Below are positions 6,801 to 14,283 of a DNA stretch of 16,757 bases, one piece after another. The stretch comes from an uncultured Lachnospiraceae bacterium (GTDB lineage: Bacteria > Bacillota > Clostridia > Lachnospirales > Lachnospiraceae). The stretch is taken from assembly GCA_900554205.1 (NCBI GenBank), contig USGM01000072.1:1-16757 (forward strand), given 5' to 3'. How positions within the stretch are numbered: position 1 is the first letter of the stretch; each line of letters begins with the position of its first letter. Below the pieces are notes generated by a model that worked only from the letters and a program-made list of their open reading frames with translations, searched no databases and was not told where the DNA came from. Position numbers and translations under genes: made by a program.

Positions 6801-9800
6801 CGTAATGTCTGTGATATTTACGGTCTTTCCCTCTCCTGCCTTTTCATCCGCATAGTTTCCCGTTGCCTTCACCGCCAGAGAATCATCCTCCAGCTTACCG
6901 TCGATCACAACGCTGCTGTAAGCCAGAACAGCTGCTGTCGTGCCGTCGTAGCGTCTGCTGATCGCCGTGATGCCGGACACGGTAACTTCCTTCTGTTCAA
7001 TCGAAAAGGGCTTCTCAAAGCTTCCCTGATAAGCGCCGATACCGGTAACTACCGCCTTTGCCGTATTCGTTCCCGCGTTTCTGTTATTCCTGTAGGTTAC
7101 TGTGTAATCTGTTCCAGCCGTAAGCGTTGTGCTTCCGAGCTGAACTGACGCAGCCCCCGGCTCCTTCTCTGTTCCGTCATAGGTATAGGAAGGAATATTC
7201 CATGTGACCTTTGTATTACTGTCTGTGAGTGTTTTGGGGACAACCGTTTCCGTCGTTTTCTCCAGCCTGCCTGTTTTCGCACTGTTCACGACGACACAGC
7301 GCAGGAAGGCGCCGACATCCCCAGCCTGCACCGTGTAAGATGCGGTTTTGCAAAGCTCTGTCACTTCGCTGCCCTTTACTCTGTACCATGTATATGTACA
7401 ATCCGAAGCACTGCCCGACGTAGGGATAAATTCCGCTGTAAGAGTATCTCCGAATGCAGGTGTCCCATTGTCACCGGTTCCGCCTGTGATGTTCAGCGTG
7501 CCGGAAAGGGTCGTCATCGGAACGACCTTGACATTGGAGAGAGAATAGCTTCCTTCACCTGCTGTCGTCGTGCTGTCTGACTTCTCATAAACGTAACCGG
7601 ACTGCAGCAGGGTGCTGACGTCGTCTCCCGTCGTCCGGTCTGCTGTGTCCACGCCATAATCACTCATTGTAAGTGTACCGAGCTGCAACGTACCGTCAAA
7701 GGTATCATCAGCCAGAACTCCCCTATCCAACAAAACACCCCCGGTAAATGCACTGTCTGCAAGAGTGACAGAGGACGTATTATTAACCCGCAGATAACCG
7801 TTAAATATAACATTGTCGAATGCCAGACTCTTTGCCTGCTGCACGTTTAACGATATCGTGCCTCCGCTGCTGTTTGTACATTGAAACGTTACACCCTGAA
7901 AGCTTACAACCGCATCCGCACCATTGATTCTACAATATGGCACCCCATAGCAGCCAAGCGTAGTTCCTGACACAGACAGTTCACCGCCTGTCACATAAAA
8001 AAACGCATCACTAAAGCTCGCATAATTACTCATTCCTAAGTTGCTGCTTAATCTGCCGCCTTTCACCTTCAGGCTTCCGCCGCTTACACAAATGGGATTC
8101 CGCATTGAAAAATTAAGTTTGTTTCCATTCAGGTCAAGAATGAAATCATTCCCCTCCTCAACGCTTATTACGTCTTCTATGTTAGTTTGATCTTTTATAA
8201 GCTTTACCGCAGAACCGGGATTCTCCTTTGCCATAGCGACTGCATCGGCAAGAGATTTGCAAGGGATCTCCTGCGTTTCTCCGGGTTTGATAACTACTAC
8301 GGGAGACGGGGTTGTAAACGTATACTTTACCACGTCGGAATAGCAGTCGTCTTTCTTTGCCACAAAATAGTAGGTAAATTCCGTAGCGGCCTCAAGCGGA
8401 CTAAATGAAAAATCAGCTCTGCGATATGGTTCCTCCAGCGCTATATACCCCGCATCCTTAGTATTTTTACCGTTTTCTTCAAAAATTTTTTCAACAGAAG
8501 CCTTTACATCCTGTCCGTCTGCAATATTATCATCACCCGTACTCCTGAGATAATATACAGTCGCCCCGGGTGTATTCGATGTCACTTGCGGGTCTGCTAT
8601 ATAGAATTTTAAACCATTATTATAATATATATTATTAATAATAGAATCCTCTAAAACAGCAACTCTTTCCGTCCGGAAGGTCAGGCTGGCAATCTGGGAA
8701 AGAGCGCCTCCCTGCTCTGCCACAAAATAACAGGTATTTTCCGAGTATGCTTTCAGACCAGAGATGGTGATTTCTCCTTCCACTCCGGTGATCGTCTGCG
8801 AACCTTCGGTACTGTTTTTGATCTCCTCGGCGGAAAGTGGTGTGTCACTTGCCTTGTAGTAAACTATCGTTTCTGCACCCGCCTTGTTCAACGTCAGCTT
8901 TATCTTAGCCGAAGTCACCTCCACAGAGCTCAGCGCCGCGCTTATGCTTAATCCTTCCCTGTTTTTCAGGCAGAACCTGTTGCTGCCCGACGCGCTGACC
9001 GTATAACCGGTCTGCTTCATGGCATTGCCGTCGTTCAGGGCTGCCGCCGTGACGGAGATCTCTGTCCCGGCTCCTGCCGGAAGATAACAAAGCATCTCAC
9101 CATAGGTTTCGCTTACCATGCTGATCTTATCCGGTGCGTAATAGTCACCGTTTTCACGGGTAAGCTCCGCACCGCCCTGCATGACACTGACTCCGGCAAC
9201 CTCTACATCCGCGGTAATGGCATCGTCATAAATCTGCAGAATAACCGGATAGAGCTGTGTTCCTATGACCGGTGAATAGCTTGTCGTTCCCGTCTCAAAA
9301 TTCACATCTGCGGAATACTCCCTGCCATCCATCGTGAATGTAAAGGTCTTTGCCCCTGCAAGCTCCCCGCAGGCAATGCTGAATGCAAGCTCCGCCTTTC
9401 CCGGTGTATTCACCTTTGTTTCCACGGCTTCGCCCACCATTTTGCCGTCGATAGATACCTTTGCTGCGGTATCGGCTGTAAAGCGCCCATCATAGACTGT
9501 AAATCCAAAATTATATTTTACAATTCCTTCTGCTGTATTCTTACCGTAATTAACCTCTCCGGTAATCTTGGGATATACTCCCTCCGCGATCGTCACAGTG
9601 CCGCCATCATCGGGATATGATTCTGCATTTCCACTGTCAAATCCCACATTGCCTTTTGCGGTCACATCTCCCCCGGAAATTGTAATTTTTCCAAATGGAT
9701 AAGCTGTACCGGCTACACCATGTATGCCATTTCCAATAGCCGCTCCCATGGCTCCCTTCATTTCATAGATGGTTGCCGTGACGGTTCCGCCTGAGATTGT

Positions 9801-10730
9801 AATTTCACTCGCGCTGCCAGCAAAGCCGCCACCGATACCGGCTGCCATATAGCCTCCCTGTGCATTCACGACTCCTCCTGTAATTTCTATCACCGCCCCG
9901 CTTGCACCATAAGTTCCGCCAATGCCGGCTCCACCGCTGCATGGTCTTGTAGAACCGAGATCTGTATAACTGCCGCCCTGTGCGGTCACGTTTCCGCCGG
10001 CAATGCGGATAGTTCCTGCATATCTTGCTGTCGGGGCTCCCTTGAAAAACATACCGGATGCATAAGCACCGATTCCCGCTGCCCCGCCATATCCGCTGCC
10101 GCCTATCGCCGTAACCGCTCCGGTACTCTCCGCCGTAATCTCCAGGGTTGCTCCACTGTTTACCCAGATTCCGGCACCGCCCGTAGAGCCATGTAAATAG
10201 TTGGTTCCCTCCAGCGTCAGGTAAAGGCTTCCGCCACCGGTTATACCAATCGCAGACAGCCATGTACTTTGCTCGGACGACCTGTCGATCGACAGATCCT
10301 TAATTGTAAGCCGAAGGGTAACGCCGTTTACGATAAGTGACTTATCCGTCGTGTTACCTGTAAGCGTTTTGCCGTCCCAGCCGCTGACATTGCCGGCGTT
10401 TATTTCAATCTGCCCGGATGTACCGCCTGCATCGACATCCGCAATGTCAATGCAGCCGCCATTCTCGTTTACAGCGAACATTGAAATGCCACCCTGCTCC
10501 TCATTCCCGGAGCCATTGGTATCCTCAGGCAGCGCATCCTCTCCGTTTCCAGACACGCTGCTAATCATCTCCTCCGCATCGCCGGAGGAAACCGTATTTT
10601 CGCCGCCAGCCAAAGCTGTATCCGCTTCGCCGGTCATGCTGACCGCATGGACGGGAATAGTGGTCCCCGCCACTAAAACCGCCATTGCTACTGCCGCTAT
10701 CCGCCTGATTTCTCTTCTTAGTCCTTTCAT
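3873..10730 (-). CDS. Giant multidomain surface protein (beta-helix, Ig-like, YDG/MBG domains, sorting-type tail)
   Basis: This 2285-residue exported protein begins with a signal peptide (residues 1-29, cleavage after VHA). In approximate order: Gly-rich beta-helix units of the form AGIGGG...ITISGGTVTA (90-400); FN3-like domains (590-810); a second beta-helix (820-1070); an Ig-like TYTWYR domain (1070-1165); a YTYDGTEKEP domain (1165-1250); a YDG domain with RRYDGTT and GNYADEKAGEGKTV (1250-1340); an MBG domain (1425-1512); about five divergent modules with GTWxW...FTPxDxxxYE (1340-1424, 1624-1957); a CxxC-bearing segment with EHDYKAEVT (1957-2037); a C-terminal domain starting APYIKGDSGKNGWDVI (2047-2227). 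The tail has APATGE (2240-2245), a hydrophobic stretch (2260-2278) and KSRKCR, like a sortase signal with non-canonical motif and long gap. AGGAG is 9 nt before the ATG. Probable adhesin; ligand unknown. Confidence 0.85.
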   Translation of the reverse strand: MKGLRREIRRIAAVAMAVLVAGTTIPVHAVSMTGEADTALAGGENTVSSGDAEEMISSVSGNGEDALPEDTNGSGNEEQGGISMFAVNENGGCIDIADVDAGGTSGQIEINAGNVSGWDGKTLTGNTTDKSLIVNGVTLRLTIKDLSIDRSSEQSTWLSAIGITGGGSLYLTLEGTNYLHGSTGGAGIWVNSGATLEITAESTGAVTAIGGSGYGGAAGIGAYASGMFFKGAPTARYAGTIRIAGGNVTAQGGSYTDLGSTRPCSGGAGIGGTYGASGAVIEITGGVVNAQGGYMAAGIGGGFAGSASEITISGGTVTATIYEMKGAMGAAIGNGIHGVAGTAYPFGKITISGGDVTAKGNVGFDSGNAESYPDDGGTVTIAEGVYPKITGEVNYGKNTAEGIVKYNFGFTVYDGRFTADTAAKVSIDGKMVGEAVETKVNTPGKAELAFSIACGELAGAKTFTFTMDGREYSADVNFETGTTSYSPVIGTQLYPVILQIYDDAITADVEVAGVSVMQGGAELTRENGDYYAPDKISMVSETYGEMLCYLPAGAGTEISVTAAALNDGNAMKQTGYTVSASGSNRFCLKNREGLSISAALSSVEVTSAKIKLTLNKAGAETIVYYKASDTPLSAEEIKNSTEGSQTITGVEGEITISGLKAYSENTCYFVAEQGGALSQIASLTFRTERVAVLEDSIINNIYYNNGLKFYIADPQVTSNTPGATVYYLRSTGDDNIADGQDVKASVEKIFEENGKNTKDAGYIALEEPYRRADFSFSPLEAATEFTYYFVAKKDDCYSDVVKYTFTTPSPVVVIKPGETQEIPCKSLADAVAMAKENPGSAVKLIKDQTNIEDVISVEEGNDFILDLNGNKLNFSMRNPICVSGGSLKVKGGRLSSNLGMSNYASFSDAFFYVTGGELSVSGTTLGCYGVPYCRINGADAVVSFQGVTFQCTNSSGGTISLNVQQAKSLAFDNVIFNGYLRVNNTSSVTLADSAFTGGVLLDRGVLADDTFDGTLQLGTLTMSDYGVDTADRTTGDDVSTLLQSGYVYEKSDSTTTAGEGSYSLSNVKVVPMTTLSGTLNITGGTGDNGTPAFGDTLTAEFIPTSGSASDCTYTWYRVKGSEVTELCKTASYTVQAGDVGAFLRCVVVNSAKTGRLEKTTETVVPKTLTDSNTKVTWNIPSYTYDGTEKEPGAASVQLGSTTLTAGTDYTVTYRNNRNAGTNTAKAVVTGIGAYQGSFEKPFSIEQKEVTVSGITAISRRYDGTTAAVLAYSSVVIDGKLEDDSLAVKATGNYADEKAGEGKTVNITDITLTGASASNYKLAASGQQTTATADIVALPVKIEEVPSLSGVYGTAVENMSTDGGRVVDEADTTKEISGTWAVSDVNRTDVPKVGATTEYELTFVPSVTGVYQTVTCYVVPQVSKKPINVTINDAARKFGEQNPEFTCMIPEGELVPGDTENAVQITLTTTAEKNSVAGSYYIKGTYQSDNYQVSFLGSASGAGILNVTKADAPVIPEENQGYCYIVGSGEGVVTVNVAEKLPEDRGTTTYHVGGTDVSGILDGTAKVDVDGVLSYKVKGSLGTDKIGAKAIIDVAVGMQNYGDVTYRLTLTIVDKITVEEKSGNEVAVAGSNVLTYGQKLSELSLNAGGSNGAVFVEAGTSKLVAGTLTWKNPDEIPVAGTTTAAWVFTPEDSVYETAQGTVPITVNRAEPAVAAAPTVAGRTYHPDAALTDSDLIGGSVKHTIGGVETDVPGTWSWQKADIVPTADNTGYVAVFTPDDTKNYEPVTRTIPVAVEKVTPYVSEIPSVAAIVYGAALERSALSGGAVQYSQTDAAAVKGSFVWKDGTVRPTVADSDVTEYAVVFTPEDAADYEKVEVTVKVTVKKSAATPNMPGNIMNPPYSTKKVSESTLPEGWTWQAADQDRELTVGVTVNATAVYTAADKGNYETESVVIAITRSACEHENVEVRDAVDAACNREGYTGDSYCKDCGIWISNGTATAALEHDYKAEVTKEATTSAEGVKTYTCTRCGDSYTQPIPKLPETPSDTSTADAPYIKGDSGKNGWDVIKDQLASAGDNTTINVIMNGTTTVPGNVFDVIKGKDINIVLDMGSGVTWSVNGKDITADKVKDIDFGVKAGSEANNTIPVDVLNRVTGERYSVNLSLSYTGEFGLKAVLTMNVKAENAGLYANLYYYNEQTGALEFICSDKIAADGTARLTFTHASEYTVVIDKKSGEENSSTRQAPATGEDWTEEVIDPKSQRQIWLLGAGALIVIGMCVFFIEKSRKCR

Positions 10731-10804
10731 TCTTCTTCACTCCTGTTTCGTTCTGCGATAAAATGTTATAAATTCTATGTAAACATATATTTTGCTAATC
10801 TATA

Positions 10805-10833
10805 ATTATAGGTTTTCCATCGCATCCGGTCAA
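10805..10833 (-). promoter_or_regulatory. Near-consensus sigma-A promoter of the giant surface-protein gene
   Basis: On the minus strand TTGACC (10833-10828) is followed after 17 nt by a perfect TATAAT (10810-10805). It lies 75 nt upstream of the ATG at 10730, leaving a long AT-rich leader with a short inverted repeat (ATGT-TT-ACAT). This is the best promoter in the window and suggests the surface gene is not only expressed by read-through from the sugar operon. Confidence 0.8.
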
Positions 10834-10840
10834 CAAGACA

Positions 10841-10890
10841 AAAGTTAGGTTTTTGCATAAACTAAGGTTGGGGTTTATATAGTGTTAGGG
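10841..10890. promoter_or_regulatory. GTTRGG direct repeats upstream of the surface-gene promoter
   Basis: Three same-direction copies are seen on the plus strand: GTTAGG (10844-10849), GTTGGG (10867-10872) and GTTAGG (10884-10889), the last overlapping the symporter stop. AAAGTTAGG (10841-10849) fully matches the LytTR box pattern [TA][AC][CA]GTTN[AG][TG]; AAGGTTGGG (10864-10872) matches at 8 of 9. They lie just upstream of the -35, where LytTR-type activators bind, but the start-to-start distances (23 and 17) are not the usual 21-22. Activator-site role is a tentative inference. Confidence 0.3.
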
Positions 10891-11823
10891 TTGTTTTTCC
10901 TGAATCAGATTTACATATTCCGCCTCGTCGATATGGTATCTCTTCCTGATAATCACATAGGAAACGATCAGCGTCAGCACAGGAATCAGCACCATTCCCA
11001 GCCCATACATTACGGTAAAGTAAAATACCAGATTTCCGCTCTCCGAATAGCCGTATTCTATGTAAAAGAAATTCACGCCGAAAATGATCAGGATGTTGCA
11101 GGTGATATTAAAAAATACGGAGGTAGCTCCCGCCGCAACCAGCTGATCGTTTCTGGCAAAGATGCGATACATGTCCTTTAGGGATAATTTTTCCGTCTGT
11201 TCCTTTCTGTCCCTCTCCTTGATACCAAACGCTGTCAAAAGCTGGAATGCCACGAGCGCCAGCGCCACAACAAGTGCCACCGTCCTGTATGCCTTTACGG
11301 CATTTCCCGCGATTACCACCGGCACGACACCCGCCACAGAAAACTGTCCGATACAGATGAAAATGCTCATAATTGTTACAAGGCTGTCTCTGGTTCCCGG
11401 ATCGGAGCTCAGCGAGGGGAGAACCCCCCAGTAGGCAATGTCGTTCATTGTGTAAGTCATTCCCCATAAAAGGTAAAAAAGGCTGTAAAACCCTACGAAT
11501 GCCCAGCCACTCGGACGGATTGTGAAAAGACATATGATGACTGCCGCGTTTGTAATACAGCCGATCAATATCCACGGCTTGAACTTCCCCATCTTGAAAT
11601 GCGTATTCTCGATAATAATGCCCATCAGGAGATCATTTACCGCATCCCACACCATACACAGGATCATTGCTCCGCTGATCACTGCAAACTGTGCGCTTGT
11701 CAGATTCATGGTATATTGTACATAGAGGATCAGGTACATGCTCACCAGCGCATATGCCGCGTCTCTTCCGGTCGCACCCACGCAATAGCTCCACTTTGTT
11801 CCCGCGTCTAATTTCTCACTCAT
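10885..11823 (-). CDS. GPH-family (MelB-like) sugar:cation symporter, internally deleted
   Basis: The 312-residue membrane protein matches the glycoside-pentoside-hexuronide:cation symporter family, which has about 12 helices and 440-480 residues. Helices 1-7 appear intact, with WDAVNDLLMG (59-68) matching the MelB helix-II cation site (Asp60 and Asp64 equivalent to Asp55 and Asp59) and the basic loop MGKFKPWILIG. At about residue 276 (YGLG|MVLIPVL, near nt 10996) the sequence passes from helix 7/8 straight into the family's C-terminal helix and tail (IIRKRYHIDEAEY). Helices 8-11, roughly 130-150 residues, are missing without loss of frame. Transport function is therefore doubtful; it may be a decaying gene. 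ATG 11823 overlaps the GH3 stop by 8 nt, so translation is coupled, and a GGGGG ribosome site lies inside the GH3 end. Confidence 0.8.
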   Translation of the reverse strand: MSEKLDAGTKWSYCVGATGRDAAYALVSMYLILYVQYTMNLTSAQFAVISGAMILCMVWDAVNDLLMGIIIENTHFKMGKFKPWILIGCITNAAVIICLFTIRPSGWAFVGFYSLFYLLWGMTYTMNDIAYWGVLPSLSSDPGTRDSLVTIMSIFICIGQFSVAGVVPVVIAGNAVKAYRTVALVVALALVAFQLLTAFGIKERDRKEQTEKLSLKDMYRIFARNDQLVAAGATSVFFNITCNILIIFGVNFFYIEYGYSESGNLVFYFTVMYGLGMVLIPVLTLIVSYVIIRKRYHIDEAEYVNLIQEKQP

Positions 11824-14155
11824 GCTTTTCCCCCCTGTTCGCCGAATTTATGATTTTCATGATCGTCTTCTTTTTCACGATTCCGCCGCTCTGGTTACAA
11901 ACGCTGTCAATATTTCCTTCCATGATTCCCCCCAGCATCATGCGCACCTCCGGATCCTTGACCGACTTCGGGAAATACATCAGTCTGACGGCGATTTTTC
12001 CTATCCGAATCCACATTCTCGCAAGATGAGAATAGTCCTGCATCTGTGCCAGTGAGTTCTTTGCTGTAAATTCTCCCGGCCTCGTATCCGAAAGGTGCGT
12101 GCACCGGTAGGTGTAGATAGAACAGAAGTCCTCCTCCGAAAGCGGTACCGGCGATTTCAGGGTCAACGGACATTTCAATTCTTCTCCTTCTACCGCTATC
12201 TTCTCTGACAGCCGGATGTCCTGCAGGGACGCGCCGATCTGGAGCTCGTATACCCCTCCGATCACCCGGAATTCCGAATCCTGATATACCGAAAATGCCC
12301 TGCTGTCAAGCAGGATCTCCACTTCCTTTTTCCCACCGGGCTCTAGTCTGACCTTTGCAAACCCTCTCAGCTCTCTTTTCGCCCTGAATGCATTCCCTTC
12401 GGGATTTCTGACATACAGCTGTGCAATCTCGCTGCCTGCGGCCGTCCCGGCATTCTCTACAGAAAAGGTAACGCGGTAATTCTGATTTTGTGTCTCCGTT
12501 ACCTGTAAATCCGAATAGACAAAATCGGTATAGCTCAGCCCATAACCAAAGCAATATCTGACGGGCACCTGAAAGGTATCATAATACCGGTAGCCCACGA
12601 AAAGGCTCTCCCTGTATTCAACGTCATCTAAATGTCCGCTCTGTTCTCCCTGCGTGCCAAAGTAGCCATAGCCCGGAACATCGGTCTCTCTATAGGGTAT
12701 TGTCTCCGCGAGCTTTCCTGATGGGTTCACGATGCCCAGAACAATTTTCGCGCAGGCCGCGCCAACCGCCTCTCCGCCAAGATAGAGCTGCAGCAACGCC
12801 TTACACCTCGACGGCAATTCCATGTCATAGGGTGAGCCGCTGACAGAAATAAATCCAATCTGCTCATTCGCCTCCAGCAGCTGTTTTAACAGGGCGGTCT
12901 GGTTTGACGGCAGGTCAAAGCTCTCCCTGTCATAACCCTCGCCCTCCGCAATATCTGTCAGTCCGCCAAAAAAGAGCACGGGAATGTGCCGGTCTTTCGC
13001 TTCCCTGACCTTATTCAGCGCCTCCCTCTCCAGCTTTTTGTCTCTCTGGAAGGTAGTGCTCTTATATCCTCTGGCAAACTGTAGCTTTACCTGATATTGT
13101 TCAAATTGTCCTATGAGTGAATCGACTCTTTCCGTATGGATATGACTGCTGCCGCCGCCCTGGATTCTTGGCGTGACTGCGAGGTCACCGACAATCAGGA
13201 TTTCCTTTTCCCCGGACAATGGCAGGAATGCATCGTTTTTGAGCAGCACTGCGCTTTCCTCTTCTACCTGCCTTGCCAGGTCATGATTTGCCTTTCTCGT
13301 CTCTTCGGAAATCACCTTGCTCCTTTTATCCGAAATGATATTCTGCCTGTAAGCCATATTCAAAGCTTCAATTCTTTTCACGGCAGCTTCCAGCGCCTCC
13401 TCAGACAGACTACCTGTTTTCACAGCATTCATGATGTTCGGAAAATGATTTCCGCCGCTGTCCGGCATCTCCACATCCATCCCCGCGGAGATACATGCCG
13501 GAAGATCAACACATGCGCCCCAGTCGCTCATTACCAGTCCCTTATAGCCCCATTTTTTCCTGAGGGTCTCCGTCAGGAGATAAACACTCTCACATGCCGG
13601 AACACCGTTGACATAGTTATAGCTTGCCATGACGGTTGCGGGGTTCGCCTTTTTGACAGCATTCTCAAACGCCGCCAGATAAATTTCATGCAAAGCCCTC
13701 TCATCAATCATGGAATTGGAGGTCATACGGTGTGTCTCCTGACTGTTTCCGGCAAAATGCTTCAGAGAGGTGCCCACTCCGCAGCTTTGCATGGCAAGGA
13801 TATAGGAGGCAGCTAACTCTCCTGCCAGAAACGGGTCTTCCGAATAATACTCGAAATTCCTTCCGCAGAGCGGGGAGCGCTTGATATTCACGCCGGGGCC
13901 AAGTACGACCGAAACTCCCAGCTTCTTCGCCTCCGCCGCGATTCCCTGCGCCATTTTTCCGATCAGCTCCGTGTCCCATGAACACGCAGCGCTGCTGGCA
14001 GTCGGAAAACAGGTCGCTTCGTAGCTGTCATTGTTTTTTGCGCCATCCTCCTGCGCGCGGACGCCGTGCGGGCCGTCCGAGACCTGAATATCTCCGATAT
14101 GCCATGCCCCGCGCCCTGTCACCAGCCTGCACATTTCCTCCAGATTCTTCCCCAT
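11816..14155 (-). CDS. Glycoside hydrolase family 3 beta-glycosidase (beta-glucosidase-like)
   Basis: The 779-residue enzyme should hydrolyse beta-linked glucosides or related oligosaccharides. There is no signal peptide, so it acts in the cytoplasm on imported sugars. Visible parts: VSDGPHGVRAQ (25-35); GRNFEYYSEDP (98-108); KHFAGNSQE (132-140), the substrate-binding KH; VMSDWGA (208-214) with Asp211 as nucleophile; GH3 C-terminal domain with an EGYDRESFDLP segment near residue 405, a likely acid/base region; FGYGLSYTDF and an FN3-like domain (~540-655); a C-terminal extension (~657-779) common in gut Clostridia relatives. GGAGGG lies 6 nt upstream of the ATG. It overlaps the symporter gene by 8 nt and is divergent from the AraC-type regulator, the likely controller. 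Exact substrate cannot be told from sequence; xylosidase or arabinosidase activity is possible. Confidence 0.92.
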   Translation of the reverse strand: MGKNLEEMCRLVTGRGAWHIGDIQVSDGPHGVRAQEDGAKNNDSYEATCFPTASSAACSWDTELIGKMAQGIAAEAKKLGVSVVLGPGVNIKRSPLCGRNFEYYSEDPFLAGELAASYILAMQSCGVGTSLKHFAGNSQETHRMTSNSMIDERALHEIYLAAFENAVKKANPATVMASYNYVNGVPACESVYLLTETLRKKWGYKGLVMSDWGACVDLPACISAGMDVEMPDSGGNHFPNIMNAVKTGSLSEEALEAAVKRIEALNMAYRQNIISDKRSKVISEETRKANHDLARQVEEESAVLLKNDAFLPLSGEKEILIVGDLAVTPRIQGGGSSHIHTERVDSLIGQFEQYQVKLQFARGYKSTTFQRDKKLEREALNKVREAKDRHIPVLFFGGLTDIAEGEGYDRESFDLPSNQTALLKQLLEANEQIGFISVSGSPYDMELPSRCKALLQLYLGGEAVGAACAKIVLGIVNPSGKLAETIPYRETDVPGYGYFGTQGEQSGHLDDVEYRESLFVGYRYYDTFQVPVRYCFGYGLSYTDFVYSDLQVTETQNQNYRVTFSVENAGTAAGSEIAQLYVRNPEGNAFRAKRELRGFAKVRLEPGGKKEVEILLDSRAFSVYQDSEFRVIGGVYELQIGASLQDIRLSEKIAVEGEELKCPLTLKSPVPLSEEDFCSIYTYRCTHLSDTRPGEFTAKNSLAQMQDYSHLARMWIRIGKIAVRLMYFPKSVKDPEVRMMLGGIMEGNIDSVCNQSGGIVKKKTIMKIINSANRGEKHE

Positions 14156-14217
14156 AAAAATCCCTCCGTTTGGTTCTCTTTCCCTACTATCAACTTAACA
14201 TCTCCGGCACTTTATCT

Positions 14218-14252
14218 ATATTAAATTTATGTTGTCTCATATCAAATTTATG
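14218..14252. promoter_or_regulatory. Two 14-bp direct repeats 21 bp apart: likely AraC-type operator
   Basis: ATATTAAATTTATG (14218-14231) and ATATCAAATTTATG (14239-14252) match at 13 of 14 positions and start exactly 21 bp apart, two helical turns. AraC-family regulators bind direct half-sites with this spacing. The pair lies in the 128-bp divergent gap between the GH3 gene and the AraC-type regulator and overlaps the regulator's own predicted promoter. On the minus strand only weak promoter elements are seen for GH3 (TTGATA, then TATAGA after 19 nt), as expected for an activator-dependent promoter. Confidence 0.6.
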
Positions 14253-14259
14253 GTATGAT
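14232..14259 (+). promoter_or_regulatory. Predicted promoter of the AraC-type regulator gene
   Basis: TTGTCT (14232-14237) is followed after 16 nt by TATGAT (14254-14259, 5/6 to consensus). The start codon lies 24 nt further on. The second direct repeat (14239-14252) occupies the spacer, so bound regulator would probably repress its own gene while activating the divergent GH3 gene. Confidence 0.5.
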
Positions 14260-14283
14260 AAAATAGAAATGGGGGAACATCAA

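Noticed and set aside
4312..10263. Several plus- and minus-strand open frames within the giant surface gene
   Set aside because: They lack ribosome sites, have low-complexity or Arg/Ser/Cys-rich translations, and are explained as shadows of the long real frame.
13136..13816. A 226-codon open frame on the plus strand inside the GH3 gene
   Set aside because: It is antisense to the GH3 catalytic region, has no family features, and no plausible start signal.
14170..14283. Longer N-terminus for the AraC-type regulator
   Set aside because: It would translate the AT-rich promoter and operator region; a proper ribosome site is present at the ATG at 14284.
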